Assembly (NCBI RefSeq): GCF_000802425.1
Contig: NZ_JRUD01000014.1
Coordinates: 1 to 64,000, forward strand
DNA: 64,000 bases
Reading direction: 5' to 3'
DNA from: Pseudomonas flexibilis
GTDB taxonomy: Bacteria > Pseudomonadota > Gammaproteobacteria > Pseudomonadales > Pseudomonadaceae
The position numbers and the translations under genes were made by a program. Below are positions 61,235 through 64,000 of this stretch, one piece after another. The notes under the pieces were generated by a model, which was given only the letters and a program-made list of their open reading frames with translations, ran no database searches and had not been told where the DNA came from. Each line of letters starts with the position of its first letter. Position 1 is the first letter of the stretch.

Positions 61235-62002
61235 TTATTTCGCGGTCATGCGCAGGGCGCCGTCCAGACGGATCACTTCGCCGTTGAGCATGTCGTTCTC
61301 GACGATCTGCCGCACCAGGGCCGCAAATTCGGCCGGACGGCCCAGGCGCGGGGGAAAGGGCACGCCGGCGGCCAGCGCATCGCGCACCTCCTGCGGCATG
61401 CCGGCCATCATCGGCGTCTCGAACACGCCCGGGGCGATGGTCATCACGCGGATGCCGTAACGCGCCAGTTCGCGCGCGGCGGGCAGCGTCAGGGCGACGA
61501 TGCCGCCCTTGGACGCCGCATAGGCCGCCTGCCCGATTTGACCATCGAAGGCGGCGATCGATGCGGTGTTGATGATCACCCCGCGATTGCCCTGCGCGTC
61601 CGGCGCCCCCTCGGCGATCGCCTCGGCGGCCAGGCGCAGCATGTTGAAGCTGCCGATCAGGTTGAGGCCGATCACCCGGGCGAAGCTGTCCAGGCCATGC
61701 GGCCCCTGGCGACCGAGGATGCGCTCGCCGCTGGCCACCCCCGCGCAGTTGACCAGGCCGTGCAACGCGCCGAAGTGCTCCCGCGCCGCGTTCACCGCGG
61801 CCTGGGCGGCCGCCACGTCGCACACATCGGTGACCACGCCGCGCGCATGGGCGCCCAGGGCGCGCACGCGCGCATCCAGCGCCTCGGCGTTGATGTCCGC
61901 CAGCAGCACCCGGGCGCCGGCCGCCAGCAACCCTTCGGCCGCCGCCGCGCCAAGGCCCGAAGCGCCCCCGGTGATCAGGAAAACCTTGTCCTTGATGTCC
62001 AT
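61235..62002 (-). CDS. SDR 3-hydroxyacyl-CoA dehydrogenase (type II, HSD17B10-like)
   Basis: The 255-aa short-chain dehydrogenase has the NAD motif [10 protein letters not shown] near residue 11, NCAGVA near 89, catalytic serine in [15 protein letters not shown] near 150 and YAASKGG near 164. Length and the [23 protein letters not shown] segment fit type II 3-hydroxyacyl-CoA dehydrogenases that act on 2-methyl-3-hydroxybutyryl-CoA in isoleucine breakdown. It is upstream of the thiolase and 70 bases downstream of the AraC-type gene on the same strand. Confidence 0.9.
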   Translation of the reverse strand: MDIKDKVFLITGGASGLGAAAAEGLLAAGARVLLADINAEALDARVRALGAHARGVVTDVCDVAAAQAAVNAAREHFGALHGLVNCAGVASGERILGRQGPHGLDSFARVIGLNLIGSFNMLRLAAEAIAEGAPDAQGNRGVIINTASIAAFDGQIGQAAYAASKGGIVALTLPAARELARYGIRVMTIAPGVFETPMMAGMPQEVRDALAAGVPFPPRLGRPAEFAALVRQIVENDMLNGEVIRLDGALRMTAK

Positions 62003-62072
62003 GGCACCGCCCTCGCAATCAGGTCCGCGTCATCTTCGGCAGCCCCAATGGCGCGGACAATGGTCGCTCGTC

Positions 62073-63116
62073 TCAATCTGCCTGACCGTTTTCGCCAATC
62101 GGCGCGCCGAGGATCAGTGCGCGGTACTGGCCCGGATTGGTGCCGGTCCACTTGCGAAACGCCCGGTAGAACGAGCTGGCCTCGGCAAAGCCCAGTCGCT
62201 CGGCGATCTGCGTGTAGGTGAGCGTCGCATCGGCCAGCCATAGCGTGGCCATCTCCTGGCGCACCAGGTCCTTGATCGCCTGGTACGGCAGGCCGGCCTC
62301 GGCCAGGCGGCGACGCAGGGTCGAGGGCGACAGGCAGTACTGCCGCGCCAGTTGCTCGCCGCTCGGCCACTGCTCGGCCGGCAGGGCGCGCAACTGGGCC
62401 TTGATGCGGCTGGCCAGACTGCCGGTGTCGCGGTAGCGGACCAGGATGTTGGCCGGCGCTTGGGCCAGGAAGGCCTGCAGTTCCGCTTCGCTGCGGCGCA
62501 CCGGCAGGTCGAGCGCGGCGGCGGCGAAGATGATCCGCGTGCGGCCCTGGGCGAAGCGCAGATTGTCGGAGAACATCACCCGATAGTCGTCGGTGTAGGC
62601 CGGTTCGGCGCAGCGCAATTCGACGGCCAGCAGCGGGATGCGCCGCCCGGTCAGCCAGCAGGCCAGACCGTGCAGGAGCATCCAGAAGGTGAAATAGCCG
62701 AACGCGCGCAGCGGCCGCTCGTCAGCCTCCAGCAGGACGACCTCCGCCAGGCTCTGGCTGCGCTGCAGGTCGGCGCGGAAGCGCTCGAAGGCCAGGGCGA
62801 AGAACTCCAGTGCCACCCGCAGCGCGCGTTCCAGGGTCGGCTGGCCCATCGCCGCGCGGCAGACGAAGGCGAAGCTGCCCGCGCGCAGCCGCCGCGCATC
62901 CATGCCGAAGAACTCGTCGTCGAAGTGCCGCGCCAGTCGGCGCCACAGCCGGCTGTACTGCGCCACCTCGACCCGCGCCTCGGCGTCGCACAGGTCGATC
63001 GTCGCCATTCCAAGCTGGCGCAGCAGGTCCTCGGCCGGTCGCTGCGGCGAGGTGAAGGCCAGCAGCGCCTGCTCCACCAGCCGCACGGAAATGCTGCCCC
63101 GGCCGTCGCGGGTCAT
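62073..63116 (-). CDS. AraC family transcriptional regulator (Arabinose_bd type)
   Basis: The 347-aa protein has an N-terminal ligand-binding domain of the Arabinose_bd type (about residues 10-205) and a C-terminal AraC/XylS double helix-turn-helix (about 245-335) with LSPSTLRRRLAEAGLPYQAIKDLVR and IAERLGFAEASSFYRAFRKWTGTNPGQYR. I start at MTRDGRGSIS, where ATG overlaps the LysR stop (ATGA). It probably activates the adjacent SDR-thiolase genes and perhaps the mmsA cluster; that is inference. Confidence 0.9.
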   Translation of the reverse strand: MTRDGRGSISVRLVEQALLAFTSPQRPAEDLLRQLGMATIDLCDAEARVEVAQYSRLWRRLARHFDDEFFGMDARRLRAGSFAFVCRAAMGQPTLERALRVALEFFALAFERFRADLQRSQSLAEVVLLEADERPLRAFGYFTFWMLLHGLACWLTGRRIPLLAVELRCAEPAYTDDYRVMFSDNLRFAQGRTRIIFAAAALDLPVRRSEAELQAFLAQAPANILVRYRDTGSLASRIKAQLRALPAEQWPSGEQLARQYCLSPSTLRRRLAEAGLPYQAIKDLVRQEMATLWLADATLTYTQIAERLGFAEASSFYRAFRKWTGTNPGQYRALILGAPIGENGQAD

Positions 63117-64000
63117 GCGCGGCCCATCATCAGGTCGTGGCTGCTGGCCGCGACTTCGCGCAGGAAATCCCAGCACACACGCATGCGCGCCAGGTCCTTG
63201 TTTTCCACGGGCATGAGCATCCAGAAGGTGCGGGTGAACTCGATCTCGTCGACCAGCACGCCCTTGAGCAGCGGCTCGCGGCGCGCGGCGAACGCCGGCA
63301 GGATCGCCAGCCCGGCGCCGGCGGCGACGGCCTCCTGCTGGGCGAGGATGCTGGTGCTGCGCAGCGAGTGCTGGCGCGGCCGGACGATTTCGTCGAGGTA
63401 GAACAGCTCCTTGCTGTACAGCAGGTCCTCGATGTAGCTGACGAACACGTGCTCGCCGAGGTCTTCGCGGCTGCGGATCGGCGGGTGGGACGCCAGGTAG
63501 GCTTCCGAGGCGTACAGGCGCAGCACGTAGTCGGTGAGCTTGGTGATCACGTAGGGCCCGCGTTCGGGGCGCTCCAGGGTGATGACGATGTCCGCCTCGT
63601 TGCGCGCCAGGCGCACCGAGCGCGGCACCGCCAGCAGGTCCACGCCCAGGTGCGGGTAGCTGCGCGTCAGGCTGGCCAGGTGGCCGGCGAGCATCAGCGT
63701 GCCGTAGCCCTCGGTGGCGCCGATGCGCACCTGCCCGGAGAGGCGGTCGGCGCTCAGGCTCGGTTGCTCGATGGAGGCGACGGCGCTTTCCATCGCCTCG
63801 GCCTGGGCGAGCAGTTCACGTCCCGCTTCGGACAGGCGATAGCCGGCCTTGGCGCGGATGAACAACTGGCGGTCGAGGGCCTTCTCCAGCGCCTGCACGC
63901 GCCGCGCCACCGTGGTGTGGTCGACGCCCAGGCGCCGCGCGGCCGCGGTCAGCCGGCCGGCACGCGCCAGTTCGAGGAAGTAACGCAGGTTGTCCCAATC
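63113..64000 (-). CDS. LysR family transcriptional regulator (5' end outside window)
   Basis: The visible 295 residues begin DWDNLRYFLELARAGRLTAAARRLGVDHTTVARRVQALEKAL, a LysR winged helix with only the start codon missing. The substrate-binding domain follows (about residues 90-290), with IGATEGYGTLMLAGHLASL. It overlaps the AraC-type gene by 4 bases (ATGA), so the two regulators are translated together. Its targets are not evident. Confidence 0.9.
   Translation of the reverse strand, partial: DWDNLRYFLELARAGRLTAAARRLGVDHTTVARRVQALEKALDRQLFIRAKAGYRLSEAGRELLAQAEAMESAVASIEQPSLSADRLSGQVRIGATEGYGTLMLAGHLASLTRSYPHLGVDLLAVPRSVRLARNEADIVITLERPERGPYVITKLTDYVLRLYASEAYLASHPPIRSREDLGEHVFVSYIEDLLYSKELFYLDEIVRPRQHSLRSTSILAQQEAVAAGAGLAILPAFAARREPLLKGVLVDEIEFTRTFWMLMPVENKDLARMRVCWDFLREVAASSHDLMMGRA

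Overview
The window is a high-GC chromosomal segment of a Pseudomonas species, probably close to the P. aeruginosa lineage. This rests on gene order: metK next to an ArsR-methyltransferase regulator and tkt-epd-pgk-fba, bioBFHCD beside PA0506/PA0508-type acyl-CoA dehydrogenases, and mutY-yggX-tRNA-Phe followed by an amino-acid ABC transporter. Pseudomonas-type REP and GTAGGGTGGA inverted repeats and an RsmY-like sRNA agree with this.

Region 1 (1-16 kb): methionine/SAM metabolism (regulator + metK), a kinase-like protein, a thiosulfate/sulfur operon (periplasmic rhodanese, YeeE/YedE permease, 54-aa membrane protein), the pentose phosphate/glycolysis cluster tkt-epd-pgk-fba, a Cys-cluster protein, a GNAT acetyltransferase and a TRAP dicarboxylate transporter (dctM-dctQ-dctP, minus strand). 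Region 2 (16-27 kb): an RsmY-like GacA-controlled sRNA, endonuclease I, two long acyl-CoA dehydrogenases (one behind a PsrA-type box) flanking a membrane GGDEF protein, and the biotin genes bioBFHCD. Region 3 (27-36.7 kb): comF, asmA-mutY-yggX, two identical tRNA-Phe genes, a polar amino-acid ABC transporter, a class I methyltransferase and tRNA-Thr.

Region 4 (about 36.7-52.1 kb) is an accessory island of lower GC directly downstream of tRNA-Thr. It carries a compact defence-type operon: a WYL regulator; a 710-aa protein with ankyrin repeats fused to a complete RpoD-like sigma70; a MORC-like GHKL ATPase; a Z1 SF2-like ATPase; a PD-(D/E)XK protein; and an AIPR protein. A head-to-head Vsr endonuclease / C5 cytosine methyltransferase pair follows. 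The last island gene is an 820-aa fusion of methyltransferase, phospholipase-D-like nuclease, SF2 helicase and XRE helix-turn-helix. GHKL-Z1-nuclease-methylase neighbourhoods are known from comparative genomics as restriction-modification-like systems. The ankyrin-sigma70 subunit is the unusual part and the best candidate here for an undescribed mechanism.

Region 5 (52.3-64 kb) is a branched-chain acyl-CoA (valine/isoleucine type) catabolic cluster: mmsA, mmsB, a 3-hydroxyisobutyryl-CoA hydrolase, an acyl-CoA dehydrogenase, an acyl-CoA ligase and a CaiB/AMACR-family protein on the plus strand. On the minus strand are LysR-AraC-SDR-thiolase, the LysR gene running off the window end.

Starts were moved inward from the longest open frame wherever a ribosome-binding site or the family N-terminus indicated it.
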